Of a stretch of DNA of 64,000 nucleotides, positions 1-15,052 are shown in pieces. The stretch is from contig JBAMDO010000080.1 in the NCBI GenBank assembly GCA_037074765.1, positions 62,001 to 126,000 on the forward strand. The letters are read 5' to 3'. The notes below the pieces were generated by a model. That model searched no databases. It saw only the letters and a program-made list of their open reading frames with translations, and was not told the DNA's origin. Both the position numbers and the translations under genes were made by a program. The stretch is from Mansonella perstans. Lineage: Eukaryota; Nematoda; Chromadorea; Rhabditida; Onchocercidae. Within the stretch, counting starts at the first letter, position 1. Every line of letters begins with the position of its first letter.

Positions 1-957
1 TTGGACCTTGTTTGCAGGTACATTTATAGAGTTTTAATGGGATTTCCATTATTGATATCTCACTGATAGAAATTGATTATGGCCTTTCATTAAAATGTTA
101 GATGACCTCGTCGGACTCATGGTAGATTTTAAGGCCAATTGGCTAATAGTCAACTAGTAACTAGTAGCCAGCAAACAATATATTAACAACTCTACTTCAA
201 CTTCTATTAATTAATTGCTCGTATTAATTGCTCCAACTCAACTGATGTTAATTGTTCACAACAAATAAAATATTCTTTACGGTAAAGGAATCCTTAATAT
301 TCTTAACTTATCTGGTAGCTTCGATATCTGACATTCTCATTTGAGGATATAAGAAAAGAGTTACCCGGGCAGAAATTTTCTATGGGCTGTGCGCTGTCAG
401 TTGGGATACAGTGTTTGGAAGCAATCGAAGAGCTTCACGCCATTGGATTCTTGCATCGGTCATCTGTTCTGTACTTTTGAAAAGCCTAATCTTAATTTTC
501 GTAATAAGTTTACTCTATAATTAGTCTCATCATATAACGAATACATCATAATTCGTTTTCATAACCTTATTTTTTATTTTGAAGGAATTTGTTTGATTTT
601 TTTTTAAGAAGCAGATATTTTATGATGATTTATTTAAACAGGTAAGAGGTTATGAAAAAACGATCATGATGTCGAGTTATCACTATCACATAAAGAATTT
701 CCCATTACTCAGAACCAGTTAATATTTTAGTGATATTAAACCAAGTAATTACGCAACGGGTCGTGGAAAGCTTGACGAATTACGACGAATTTACATATTG
801 GACTTTGGGATGTGCCGAAGTTATCTGGATGAAAATGGACGGTTCCGACCTCCAAGAAGGGTTTATAAATTAGTTTTGATGTGTGAAAAGCGTTCAGTGA
901 ATTCAAGATTTAAAACCACTGAAGATCAGTTGTTTTTTCACTAAAATTTAACGTTGA
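1..957 (+). pseudogene. Partial duplicate of the TTBK-like kinase gene (exons 4-5 and introns)
   Basis: Positions 1-957 repeat 7030-7987 almost perfectly. By eye I find two differences: one missing G at about 342 (copy 7371-7373) and G versus A at 924/7954. The copy holds kinase exon 4 (346-458, ending in the His-Arg of the catalytic loop) and exon 5 (731-860, containing the DFG motif). Both keep an open frame and splice sites; the one-base deletion lies in the intron just before the acceptor. After 957 the two copies diverge abruptly and no exon resembling exons 6-8 follows before the neighbouring gene, so this copy cannot encode a complete kinase here. Its left part lies outside the window. 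It may be a recent segmental duplication or an assembly artefact from unmerged haplotypes. Confidence 0.85.
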
Positions 958-1435
958 AAACTTCCCAAACTTTACGGATACAGTTCTGAAATAATTGCTG
1001 CAAAATATCCGATACGACAACTATGGAAAGTTTTTTTTTTTCGAAATCCAAAAACAAGTGTCAGAAACTGCTTGCACTCTTATCGAAGTAGTAAATAACA
1101 GTATACTTATTTGTCTCGTATTACGATGTGAATAACTTTCTAATGGAATTTCGAGGTAAATAGGCACCATGTAACTACCATATTGTTGCATCTTATTGCG
1201 TCAAGAAAATATTCTCATCAAATTCATGCGAAAATGTAAACGCACAGATAAAGATTCTTCTTCGCTATACTTTTGTATTTTTCGCTATTTCTAATAAATG
1301 TTGATAAGTTTTATAGAATCACACAATGGAGCAATTGTATATATATATTTTTTTTAATTATGGAAGAAGCAAAAAAGAGTAAACAGAACAAGCAACAAAC
1401 AAAAAGAACAAAAGTGTTAAAAAAGTCAATTTCTG
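958..1435. other. Intergenic, no gene seen
   Basis: AT-rich sequence between the kinase-fragment breakpoint and the 59-bp repeat. No coding signal or RNA gene is visible. It lies downstream of the synthetase gene on the other strand and probably carries its 3' flank. Confidence 0.5.
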
Positions 1436-1612
1436 CAATAAATTAGTCTTTCTTTAAGTGTAACAACATTTCCCAACTATTAAAGATATAAAAACAATAA
1501 ATTAGTCTTTCTTTAAGTGTAACAACATTTCCCAACTATTAAAGATATAAAAACAATAAATTAGTCTTTCTTTAAGTGTAACAACATTTCCCAACTATTA
1601 AAGATATAAAAA
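1436..1612. repeat. 59-bp tandem repeat, three copies
   Basis: Three nearly identical copies of a 59-bp unit start at about 1441, 1500 and 1559. Each contains attagtctttctttaagtg, then tttcccaactatt, and ends in an A-rich run. The last copy departs at the A-run. The array lies about 80 nt beyond the stop codon of the asparaginyl-tRNA synthetase, so it is in its 3' flank or 3' UTR. Confidence 0.95.
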
Positions 1613-1692
1613 AAGCATCAATTTTAGCGCATTACATCAACAGTCTTAACAATTGATTAAATCAAGAGAAATACATTTTCAGATGCATGTAT

Positions 1693-5379
<3,687 letters not shown>

Positions 5380-6041
5380 CACGGCACCTCGTTCTAGTAA
5401 TTTTCTAGAAAATAACATTTGTCAAAACAGCTAATCATTTAAAAGCAACAACGCTTACACTCTTCTGCAATAATTCGAAAAAGAATACAACTACCTGTAA
5501 TGCACATTTCTAATTCTCTATATGCTCCTAACACACATTAATTATTTATCAACAGATTTTTTTTTTTTTTTAATAAAACTTTTTGGGTCGATTTTAGCTG
5601 AGATCAATTATCAGTATGTAAATGTATATACATATATTTATCTATGGCCTCTCTCCCTTCCTCTCTTGATTCCTAATGACCAGGCCAACATTACGCTAGG
5701 CCTACACACAATCAATCCTAATTAGCCTTTCACGCTATCAAAACAGCAAACGAAATGGGGAACCCGTCACTTACTTTTATTGGTAGCAAACCATCACTTT
5801 TATTGGTAGCAAACCATGTAGTATGCTACATAACTTGTAATCTCTGCAATACAGTAATACTTTGATGTTTGAATAAGGTAATGGAATTAATTTAGTAAAA
5901 TTAAAAAATTTACATATCACTGATTATATCTTTTCATGAAAAGATAATATCTTATGAATTAAAAGGAACAATATTCCATCAAATCTTATCATTTATTTAC
6001 TACATCTTCATGCAAAGTGGTTAGCATCATACTATGATCGA
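5380..6041. promoter_or_regulatory. Divergent intergenic region between AsnRS and kinase genes
   Basis: About 660 bp separate the two divergent start codons, so both promoters should lie here. A 22-bp direct repeat (cttttattggtagcaaacca core) occurs twice in tandem at about 5773-5817. No known element was identified. Long T-runs and an AT-rich right half are the only other features. Confidence 0.45.
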
Positions 6042-9000
6042 ATGGTGGACATTGTTAGGCTACAATTAGGTGAGAAAGTTGATCAGTGGACTGTTGTTGA
6101 AAAAGTTGGCGAAGGAGCTTTTGGATCAGTGTATAAGGTTATTATGAAAATTTATTGCTAATTATATCAATTCGATAATTTCTTTTTTTTTCAATGCATA
6201 TTTCATACATTTGCAATTTTTTTTTGACTTCTAAATTCCTCATTATTTAAGAATTTTATTTTATAGGTATCAAGAGGAAAAGAAATTTTTGCATTGAAAA
6301 CAGAAAGTTTAAAGGAGAAAGTTAAAGTAAGTTCTTAAACTTTAGAAAAAAGACATGATAGATTTTTGGTGACATTTTTATGTATCTTTCTATGAACAGA
6401 ATTCTGATACATTTCTAAACTTTTCAGCATATCATCATCATGTTCAAGTTATATTTGCAAATAGTGGGATATCCTATTCATTTCTTACCCATTCTTCACA
6501 GTCACTGTCCATCACTGTACCCACTCTTCATGGTCACTGTCTATCATTGCACCCACTCTTCAGGGTCACTATCTATCACTGTACCCACTCTTCATGGTCA
6601 CTGTCTATCACTGTACCCACTCTTCATGGTCACTGTCTATCACTGTACCCACTCTTCATGGTCACTGTCTATCACTGTACCCACTCTTCATGGTCACTGT
6701 CTATCATTGGAACCACTCTTGAGGGTCACTATCTGTCACTGTACCCACTCTTCATGGTCACTGTCTATCACTGTACCCACTCTTCATGGTCACTGCCTAT
6801 CACTGTATCCACTCTTCAGGTCACTATCTATCATTGCCATACGAGTTACTGCTAGATCACAGAGATAACACTTTGACTTCTCTCTTTTTTTGTTAGCATC
6901 AATGATTATAGTTGTTGAAAATGGAAGTTTATGTGCTTAAATTAGCGAATGGACGAAAAAGTAAACATTTTTGTACTTGCGAAGATACAGGCATCTACAA
7001 AAAATGCTTGTATTTGGTGATGACACTTCTTGGACCTTGTTTGCAGGTACATTTATAGAGTTTTAATGGGATTTCCATTATTGATATCTCACTGATAGAA
7101 ATTGATTATGGCCTTTCATTAAAATGTTAGATGACCTCGTCGGACTCATGGTAGATTTTAAGGCCAATTGGCTAATAGTCAACTAGTAACTAGTAGCCAG
7201 CAAACAATATATTAACAACTCTACTTCAACTTCTATTAATTAATTGCTCGTATTAATTGCTCCAACTCAACTGATGTTAATTGTTCACAACAAATAAAAT
7301 ATTCTTTACGGTAAAGGAATCCTTAATATTCTTAACTTATCTGGTAGCTTCGATATCTGACATTCTCATTTGGAGGATATAAGAAAAGAGTTACCCGGGC
7401 AGAAATTTTCTATGGGCTGTGCGCTGTCAGTTGGGATACAGTGTTTGGAAGCAATCGAAGAGCTTCACGCCATTGGATTCTTGCATCGGTCATCTGTTCT
7501 GTACTTTTGAAAAGCCTAATCTTAATTTTCGTAATAAGTTTACTCTATAATTAGTCTCATCATATAACGAATACATCATAATTCGTTTTCATAACCTTAT
7601 TTTTTATTTTGAAGGAATTTGTTTGATTTTTTTTTAAGAAGCAGATATTTTATGATGATTTATTTAAACAGGTAAGAGGTTATGAAAAAACGATCATGAT
7701 GTCGAGTTATCACTATCACATAAAGAATTTCCCATTACTCAGAACCAGTTAATATTTTAGTGATATTAAACCAAGTAATTACGCAACGGGTCGTGGAAAG
7801 CTTGACGAATTACGACGAATTTACATATTGGACTTTGGGATGTGCCGAAGTTATCTGGATGAAAATGGACGGTTCCGACCTCCAAGAAGGGTTTATAAAT
7901 TAGTTTTGATGTGTGAAAAGCGTTCAGTGAATTCAAGATTTAAAACCACTGAAAATCAGTTGTTTTTTCACTAAAATTTAACGTTGATTTCATAATCAGA
8001 TAATATCATGATAGCAAATAAGTTTTGGGACAGAAAAAAAGTTCCCGTACTCAGTGAAATACAATATTACAAATACAATAGTTTTTATCAATACTATTGA
8101 ACAAAGTTTCCTTCAATAATTGTAAATACTTGGAGTGAAAGACGATATTTGTCATTCGTTCTATTAAATTAATAGATTAAGTTCCAAAAACTCGACCTTT
8201 TATTTGAGGATGTGATTAAGAATGTTTTCATTATTTTCATTATGTTAAAATAATTTCAATTAATTTATCTATTGTGTTTCATCATGTTAAATTCGCTATT
8301 ATACAATATTTCAAACTTTTCGGCATCATTTCCATGAATTTAAAATTTTCGTGCAAATTGTTACACATAACGATATTCTGTTGAAATCGATGCATTGCAA
8401 GTGAAGTGAAATGTGAGAATGAAATGTAGTGCTTTTGAAATAATGATGCGCGTAATTAGATGATTTATTAAATCAACTTTTGAACAAAGTTATTGACTGT
8501 CTATTCATATGCACTGCTGGAAATCCGACATATTTGACCATGAATGGACAGTGTCACTACTACCCTCATTGTCAGTTCTATTAATTGGCCAGTGAGAATC
8601 ATATGAATCTGAATTATACAGGTAGCTGGATTCCGAGGTACAGTTCGGTATGCATCATTGTCATGTCATATACGACGTGAAATATGTCGCAAAGATGATA
8701 TTGAATCGTGGCTCTACCAGCAAATCGAAGCTACACGTGGTACACTTCCGTGGCGTTCGCTAGATGATAAAGAGGATGAAGTAGCAATGTTTAAAGTATA
8801 TTCTCTCGATGATTTATGCGATTTAAAATATAAGCAAAATATGGGAAAATATATGAAACTTAGTGGTTTCCATATCGCTGAAAACCATCCAAACTAGTAA
8901 TTTATTTTTGGAGCAGACAGACTTTTGTTGTTGCGAGATGACTCTGAGCATAATACTAGGTAAAATGTAAAGCATGTTACAGTGATGTTTTTTGTCCTTC

Positions 9001-9559
9001 ATTCATCTAATGTATTTGCGGATATACTGTAGTAATGTTCTTGCGCAAACATTGTGTGAAATTTTTGACTACTTCATGTTACCCAGCTGATTGTTATCAA
9101 CATATTTAATGTTCAATATCTCAGGAACGATGTCATCTTGAAGTGGGTCTGCAGGAACTTATGGGTGGTTGTCCGCGAGAATATGTCGAAATCTTGCATT
9201 ACATTGACAGCTTACGGTTTTACGATAATCCTAATTATGAAAAAATTTACAAAGTGAGCCTATTTATGAAGAATTGGGTCTATTCAGTTCAGTCTATTTA
9301 CATCAGTCTCGAACTGTTGTTTTGATCAAAATGCAATTTTAAAATTGCTTCTATAGCAGGATATAAGAATGCATTGAGATGAAGACATTATTTTCACCGA
9401 ATTTCAGTTTAAACTTTTAAGAGAAGATAAAATACATGTCGACGGAAAGTTGATTTATTAGATTAGGTTTACGAAAAATTATTTTAGCTAATGAGGAAAG
9501 CAATGTCAGAGCTACAGGTGCAAGAATTCCCTTATGATTGGGAACACACATATGTGTAA
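6042..9559 (+). CDS. Tau-tubulin kinase-like (TTBK/CK1 group) protein kinase
   Basis: Serine/threonine kinase of the casein-kinase-1 group. Eight exons: 6042-6137, 6267-6326, 6912-7046, 7376-7488, 7761-7890, 8622-8795, 9125-9253, 9488-9559, giving 302 aa with consistent phases. Motifs: glycine loop GEGAFGSVY (23-31), lysine in FALK (43), helix-C glutamate in LKMEV (57), HRDIKPSN (134-141, its Asp codon split by intron 4), LDFG (158-161). The following GFRGTVRYASL and RKDDIESWLY, and the missing APE motif, are typical of TTBKs. The C terminus PYDWE matches the usual end of worm TTBK kinase domains. Length fits the small worm-type TTBKs, which are nearly all kinase domain. Such kinases are greatly expanded in nematodes and many are expressed in sperm (established for C. 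elegans). Intron 4 has a weak GTCATC donor. A polyadenylation signal AATAAA lies at 9568-9573. A partial copy lies at 1-957. Confidence 0.9.
6488..6840. repeat. 32-bp minisatellite inside kinase intron 2
   Basis: About ten head-to-tail copies of a 32-bp unit built around cccactcttcatggtcact. Most units carry catggtcactgtc. Three variants, roughly units 2, 7 and 10, carry agggtcactatc or aggtcactatc instead. Because the unit length is not a multiple of three, the array is read in different frames and creates long repetitive shadow ORFs with no sign of being translated. It lies in the 585-nt intron between kinase exons 2 and 3. Confidence 0.95.
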
Positions 9560-11079
9560 AGAAGGATAATAAAGAAGAATGTCTTCATTTTTCAAAATGG
9601 AAGAATGTCCTGTAACGAACAAAATGAGACATCAAAATGTTTAGAAATTTCAAAGAATAGCATAAACAATGTGCCTTCCTTTCCAATTACTATCTGTTAA
9701 CATTACGATAAGCATATGATAGTATTATGCATAACTTTTTTAAAGTTCCCGTAAAATTTTTCTGAAATTATTAAAAGTAAAATGGAGAAGTTGTTAGTCT
9801 TTAAGAAATATTCTATGAATGTGAAGATTACGAAGAAAGAGAGAAAATTTCGCCGTTATGTTTCGTATAATGATAACTGATATAACTACTACATCAATAG
9901 AGAATGTTCACCGGAAATATGCAAATAAGCGAAAATATATGCAAACTATATCCTCAATAACATAAGACTATCTTGACTTACCAACAACTTTGATCTTCAT
10001 CTAGATATTGAATGAATAAGAGTAATGGACACCAAAATTTTTTCAGAAAAGAAAGAGAACAAAAAAAAAATAATGTTTGATCTTTATACGCATAAATATG
10101 GTCAAAGAGGTCAAAGATGTCACATAAAATCTCGATTTTTCAAAAATAATAAACAGAAATCTAAACAACATTTATGGTCGCTAGTTGAAAGACAAAAGTT
10201 GAATAGGCTGCAGTTGCTGCATTTGCTAAGATAATAAAGATATTGCTGAGCGGTCGAGTGAATATATGGAGTTAAAATATCAGTTATATACTGGAGGACG
10301 CGGGGAGAAAATTTCCCTTACAGATCGATAATTCCTGCCCCCTAATTTATCCCCCTCACTTCTTGTCACTGTCACCTCTTCTAGTCTGTAGAAACTCTTT
10401 CATCGTCATTCTCTTTTATGTATTTCTATTTAACGTCGTTCTCTCTCTCTCTCTCTCTCTGTCTCTCTCAAACTTTCGAAAAATACAATACTTTTCAGTT
10501 GAAAGAGCAAACATCAGATTATGTAATTCTTTAAATTTCAATTTTATATTCAAACTCGCCAAACTTTCAGTATTTCAAAACTAACTGAGCACCAAATTTT
10601 TTTCATTTTTTATTTCATACAAAGGCTTATTTCCACCATTTTATTGAAATTTTTTGCATATATTAAAAATAGATTAGATTACTGTATTCACTTCTACATA
10701 CAATAACAACGATTGAATTACAGTTTGTTTGCTGCTAGATGGTAATCATAAATCATTGGCAGTACAAAATTTAACTCATTTTTCAATTTTTTAATTTGAC
10801 AAATTGATATATAAATTTATGGAAGCTCAGAAATAATGTACAATTCGAATTAATTAATCTTCATACTATGAATGATATACACCTTAATGCATTGTTTATT
10901 TATTGTTGAATGAAAAGATGAAAGATTTTGTTGTTTAAAAGAACAAATTTTACATTGATGATAAAATATACATGTTTGTGACGTTAATTGAATCTTCCAA
11001 ACTGATACACTATTTAAGAGAACAGACATTACATACCAAACAGTGCCTTGTAACCTGTCGGGAAAACCGAGAGGATTTC
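9560..11079. other. Intergenic, no gene seen
   Basis: AT-rich sequence downstream of the kinase gene. It contains a short GC-rich patch (ggacgcggggag, about 10297) followed by C-runs, and the CT microsatellite listed separately. The short ORFs here look like chance. Confidence 0.5.
10439..10469. repeat. CT/TC microsatellite
   Basis: Run of about fourteen CT dinucleotides, interrupted once by a G. Confidence 0.95.
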
Positions 11080-11475
11080 CGTGTTCTGGCATAAAGATTG
11101 CGAAAAATTTCTCCACATGAAGGATTAATGATATAGAGGATGTATTTAGCCTTAGATGAAGTTTACCACCCTCTTCGGGCTGCAATCTCATACAACCCGA
11201 CTCCAAGGAATAACCTACCGTAACTTCTTTCACTTTTAATGGCCTAGCGCCTTCTATGGATTGTAGCCTCGTTCAAAGGGAACTTTGGATGTAAATTATG
11301 TTACGGATAGTTACACCTATAGCTGCATTTCCATGTAGCCAAATATCTTTTGGATTCAGCATTGGGCTTTCTCCTTTTTACTCGCCGTTGCTAAGGAAAT
11401 TCTCGTTAGTTTCTTTCTCTTCGCTTAACCATATGCATAAATTCAGGCATTAATTACGACTAAGTTGAGGCCAAA
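11080..11475 (-). pseudogene. Decayed 5' part of 28S rRNA gene
   Basis: The reverse complement matches the conserved start of nuclear large-subunit rRNA. The beginning near 11475 resembles the canonical CCTCA..TCAGTCGTGATTACC. It continues through GCATAT..TTAAGCG, GAAAGAAACTAAC (about 11410) and CGGCGAGTAAAAAGG. Later come GGAGTCGGGTTG and GGTGGTAAAC.TCATCTAAGG, ending clearly at CTAAATAC near 11141. Similarity from 11140 down to about 11080 is faint. Many positions invariant in nematodes are changed, mostly GC to AT, and the molecule stops after a few hundred bases, so this is a fragment that is no longer functional. It lies in the correct order and orientation behind the 5.8S-like copy at 11857-12010. 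Confidence 0.85.
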
Positions 11476-11856
11476 GAATGATAACATATTGAACGATTCA
11501 TTCATTGTAATATATATCGTATTGTTATATTGTCAAATTAAACAACAAATCAATCATTACAATATTATAATGAATAATAGTAACTTTAAATTTTTCCTTG
11601 CATTACAATTTTATGGAAGATTTGAAATATTTGTTTAATATATTCGATAAAAATAAGAAGTAGCAAATAGTAATTATTACATTACTATTGACTTCTTACT
11701 TTATTTTATTACTTATCAGTGAATTAATCATTTATTTTCATGAGTTTCTTGACGCAGTAAATTATTTCAAATAATTTTTTTGCAAACAAAATTTTCTTCA
11801 CAAAATTTTGTTTAAATCAATGAATTATGTGACATAAATTAAATTTGTTGTTTGTT
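11476..11856 (-). other. Probable ITS2 remnant of the decayed rDNA unit
   Basis: The 381 bases lying exactly between the 5.8S-like and 28S-like segments. The sequence is extremely AT-rich, as filarial ITS2 is. The assignment rests on position only. Confidence 0.55.
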
Positions 11857-12010
11857 GATTCTCAACCAGATGAACTATTGGGAATGAACCCGATGGTGCA
11901 ATGTGCATTCGAAATCTTTGTGCTCAATGCGTCTGCAATTCGCACTATTTATCGCAGCTAGCTGCGTTCTTCATCGATCCATGAGCCAAGTGATCCACTG
12001 CCAAGAGCAA
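11857..12010 (-). rRNA. 5.8S rRNA, probably a pseudogene copy
   Basis: The reverse complement reads GTGGATCACTTGGCTCATGG, then GATGAAGAACGCAGCTAGCT and GTGCGAATTGCAGACGCATT, and ends GGTTGAGAATC. It covers the whole length of about 154 nt. The core is intact, but the conserved hairpin CCATCGGG...CCCGATGG has become CCATCGGG...CCCAATAG, which breaks two pairs, and the 3' end has AATC for the usual GGTC, which weakens pairing with 28S. No 18S sequence is seen on the ITS1 side (above 12010) and only a 28S fragment follows. I therefore read this as an ancient rDNA insertion and not part of the active array. Confidence 0.9.
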
Positions 12011-12393
12011 AAATTTCATTTCATTTTTTTCATCCAATACTTAATACAATGATATGGATGTGAATCCGAAGGAATCAGATAACAACACCCAACCAAATAA
12101 CATCATACAGTCAGGTAATGAATGATCCGGAACAATACATTCATCATAACCTCTCATATAAATAGCTCAGCCATAATTATGGTATTTTTGCATAGTAAAT
12201 GTTATCACTGAACTGATCCAAAGAATCTGCTGCTACTACATATTTATTGTTAATCATTTGCAATTTCCTAAAATGCTGCAGTCGATTTTCAGAAATTGTA
12301 TCTGATCCTGTCGCTATCACTTTCAGTTCAGTGGACAAAGCACTATTGACAAATATGATGCAGAAATAAACGGGAAATGCAACAGCAGTTCAA
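12011..12393. other. Possible ITS1 remnant, no gene seen
   Basis: AT-rich sequence upstream (minus sense) of the 5.8S-like segment. ITS1 would be expected here, but there is no recognisable 18S end such as the complement of GTAGGTGAACCTGC. Confidence 0.35.
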
Positions 12394-12570
12394 ATGATTC
12401 CAGATATTTTGATTCCAAATATTTTGATTTCAGATGTTTTGTTTGAAAAAACCAATATCACTTTAGATGCAATTTTGAACGATACTGCTGTTCCGATGGT
12501 TCCAAACCGAATAGTGAATGATGAGCTGATTGATGAATTGGTGCATTCAATTCTAGCACATGACAATTGA
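12394..12570 (+). CDS. Small hypothetical ORF, 58 aa
   Basis: ATG at 12394 to TGA at 12568. The N-terminal part is hydrophobic and repetitive (IPDILIPNILI); the C-terminal half is acidic and amphipathic (NDELIDELVHSIL) and looks more protein-like than random AT-rich sequence. Good acceptor-like sites (atttgatttcag near 12436, actttag near 12474) mean it might be a terminal exon of a larger transcript whose other exons I could not find. No family was recognised. Confidence 0.28.
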   Translation: MIPDILIPNILISDVLFEKTNITLDAILNDTAVPMVPNRIVNDELIDELVHSILAHDN

Positions 12571-13185
12571 AAAAATGACAATTAAAGTAATTGAAACGGA
12601 TGCTTTGGTGATATGATGTGGGTGTATGTGAGGGTCTGTATATCTGTTTGTGTCTAAGTGTATACGTATGAATGTGTGTTCATTTGTTTACAACTGTGAA
12701 TTATTTTCTAATCTCAACTTTGTAATGAATACTGTATTTAAAGTAAATTGTTTTTACAAAAAAAAAAGGTGAAAAAAACAAGAATTTCAGTCGAAAATGT
12801 TTCAATCAATCTGTGTCGTATTTGTGTTGACGTATTTGCATTAATGTATTTTATTTTTTACGTAACAATCTTTCTTTATTCATATAGATTTCAAATTCTG
12901 CCAGTCTCATGGACCGTTTAGATATTGCGAACTATCATTAATCTAAATATCAAACTTTGCAGTGTTACAATTTAACTTTCGGAAAAGTTTTTATACATGG
13001 AAAGTTGAGATGTATGAATAATCAATTCATTTATAAATTTCAAAGTAATATTATCATTTGTTGTGGACAGTTTATTTTCATTGAATAAATCATAGTGAAG
13101 GATTTATTGGACAAGCAATTACTATTTACTCGTTTTATCGTTGTTCTTTAGCATCCAATCCATCAAACCCATTTTGTATGAAACA
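12571..13185. other. Intergenic, no gene seen
   Basis: AT-rich with a TG-rich stretch near 12615-12690. No coding or RNA signal recognised. Confidence 0.4.
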
Positions 13186-13317
13186 ATGGTTATTAGCGTT
13201 GTTGTGGTGATGAAGATCATTTTATTTTTCAATTTACCAGCCATTATTTTTCACTTCTTTCGCATCCCGGAAAGTATCAGAAAGCTGTTGAATGAATGGG
13301 ATGCTTTTGGGCAATAG
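13186..13317 (+). CDS. Small hypothetical ORF with one hydrophobic segment, 43 aa
   Basis: ATG at 13186 to TAG at 13315. One hydrophobic stretch (about residues 2-24, VISVVVVMKIILFF onward) is followed by a polar tail RIPESIRKLLNEWDAFGQ. The frame is open upstream for some distance, so it could also be a terminal exon. The shape is that of a single-pass micropeptide, but there is no sequence support beyond composition and no similarity to the other two micropeptides in this window. Confidence 0.25.
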   Translation: MVISVVVVMKIILFFNLPAIIFHFFRIPESIRKLLNEWDAFGQ

Positions 13318-15052
13318 AAATATTGTACTGCAATGAAGCAACCGGATTAATGAGAATGATGAAGCAAGTACAAATATTGCGATGATAAAACAGTGATTAA
13401 ACAACTGTAAAACCGAATATTTATATAATTGATTACACATAGTTTATGTAAATATTTTGGGAAATATGCAAAACTTGCTCAAGGCAAATATAATTTCAAT
13501 TCAACTTGAACAAAATCTTGAATGGAATTGAGTAAATTCAAAAAATTGAGAAAATCCATAAATTTGAATTTCATTCGAATGTGAACAATTTTGAATGAAA
13601 TAACTTTGAGTTGATATGAAGTTAATATAAAATTTAGAAATGATTTTGTATCTGTAGCATTGAATGAGATTGTATTTTAAATCTATGCAGAGAGTCCTTT
13701 CAAAATAGACTTCTAAATTACTATAAAAGTAAAGTACCTTTAATTAGATTAAACAGAATAAAGTCCGATAAATCTCCATCGTATACGATAGAAATCTTAT
13801 GCAATAATTTCAGTTCATTTATTTACTCGGTTATATAATTAATATTTTTTCCAATTATTGATCAATTATTTGCTTGTCGATTCAATCAATTTTTAGTTAG
13901 TAAAATCCATATAAAAATGGAAAATGCTATTTGCTCAGAGAAACATGAAACTTCGGAAACTGTAACACAGTTATGATAATCGGCAAATTCTTTTAACCTG
14001 AACAAATCCCGAATGATGATCGTCTGTTTCTCCGTATATTTATAAAGACTAGCTTTTGAATATTATTGTCTAACAGCTGTTGATAAAGATGAATTTATCT
14101 TTTTGCAATTCCGAAAAGACTTTGACGATGCATTAATTCATTTTATGATTTTATGCCGCAATAAACGTACAGAAATCTAATGAACAAAAGATATCTAACA
14201 TTAAATTAATCTATGTCTTCATTAAATTTACATTAATAAGCTAAAAAAAGAGTCCTCTATAACAACTATTTGAAAGATTATTGATAATTATACAAAAATG
14301 TCAATTAGCACTCGAAAGAGAGAAAATGGCTTTTATAGACACTGTGGTAAATGTAAGACAGCTTATTCAACATTTCAACAAATGAATCATAAACAAAATG
14401 ATTTGTTATAAAAAGTAAATAAGTTTGAATGGAAGGATTGCTTGAATAAGTTAATAAAGAAAATGTATGAATTTATAAAAAGGTTCAATATTGTCAAAGA
14501 ACAGAATGTTGAAATTGTTTTAAAATTCACATTGCTTCATCAATTTGTTCTTATGATAGTGATAATTGCACGGGTTGCACGGGTTAAAAAAATTTGAATT
14601 TCGGGAAAGTTAAATCTTCAGTTAAAAGTACTAGACAGTTTTACTGTAATCTTTTAACCTTTTATGCGATAACTTTAATATTTTCTATCCGTCAGGTATC
14701 ATGACGAAAAAATATATACTAGAAAATAGTATGTAGAAGTATTTAAAAATCATGATGTACTTTAATATTTTTTATCCGTCAGATATTATGACGGAAAAAT
14801 ATATTTGCTTTATCAATTAAGAGCTTTTCACTTAACGTGTTTATATTTATTTTAAATATTTCCAAGTAGGCCGAATAATAATGTTAAATTTGCATAAGAG
14901 TAGTCACGAGAAGTGAGAGCCTCAAAAAAAATGGAAACAAGGCAGCATTTGTTATTGTAAATTAATTACTAGCCACTGACAAGTTTGACTGTGTGAAAGA
15001 TTTTATTAACTAGTCCAAATCTCAAGTCGGGAAAAAAGGCGACAGTTGAAAA
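13318..15052. other. Intergenic; twin hairpin repeat near 14.7 kb
   Basis: AT-rich, gene-free as far as I can see. It holds the two hairpin-bearing repeat copies listed separately and a doubled gcacgggtt at about 14569-14586. Confidence 0.4.
14671..14804. repeat. Two 47-bp direct copies carrying a CCGTCA/TGACGG hairpin
   Basis: Segments 14671-14717 and 14758-14804 match closely, 87 bp apart. Each contains an inverted repeat: CCGTCAGATATTATGACGG in the second copy (perfect 6-bp stem) and CCGTCAGGTATCATGACGA in the first. They could be protein-binding sites or traces of a small element. Confidence 0.7.

Noticed and set aside
6440..6868. Long ORFs of 142 and 102 codons
   Set aside because: They are readings of the 32-bp minisatellite in an intron; the frame shifts every unit.
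9408..9461. Alternative last exon for the kinase (frame FKLLREDK, stop TAG)
   Set aside because: In phase, but the exon at 9488-9559 gives a terminus ending in PYDWE that fits the TTBK family much better.
10850..11233. 127-codon minus-strand ORF
   Set aside because: Overlaps the 28S rRNA fragment and reads rRNA sequence as protein.
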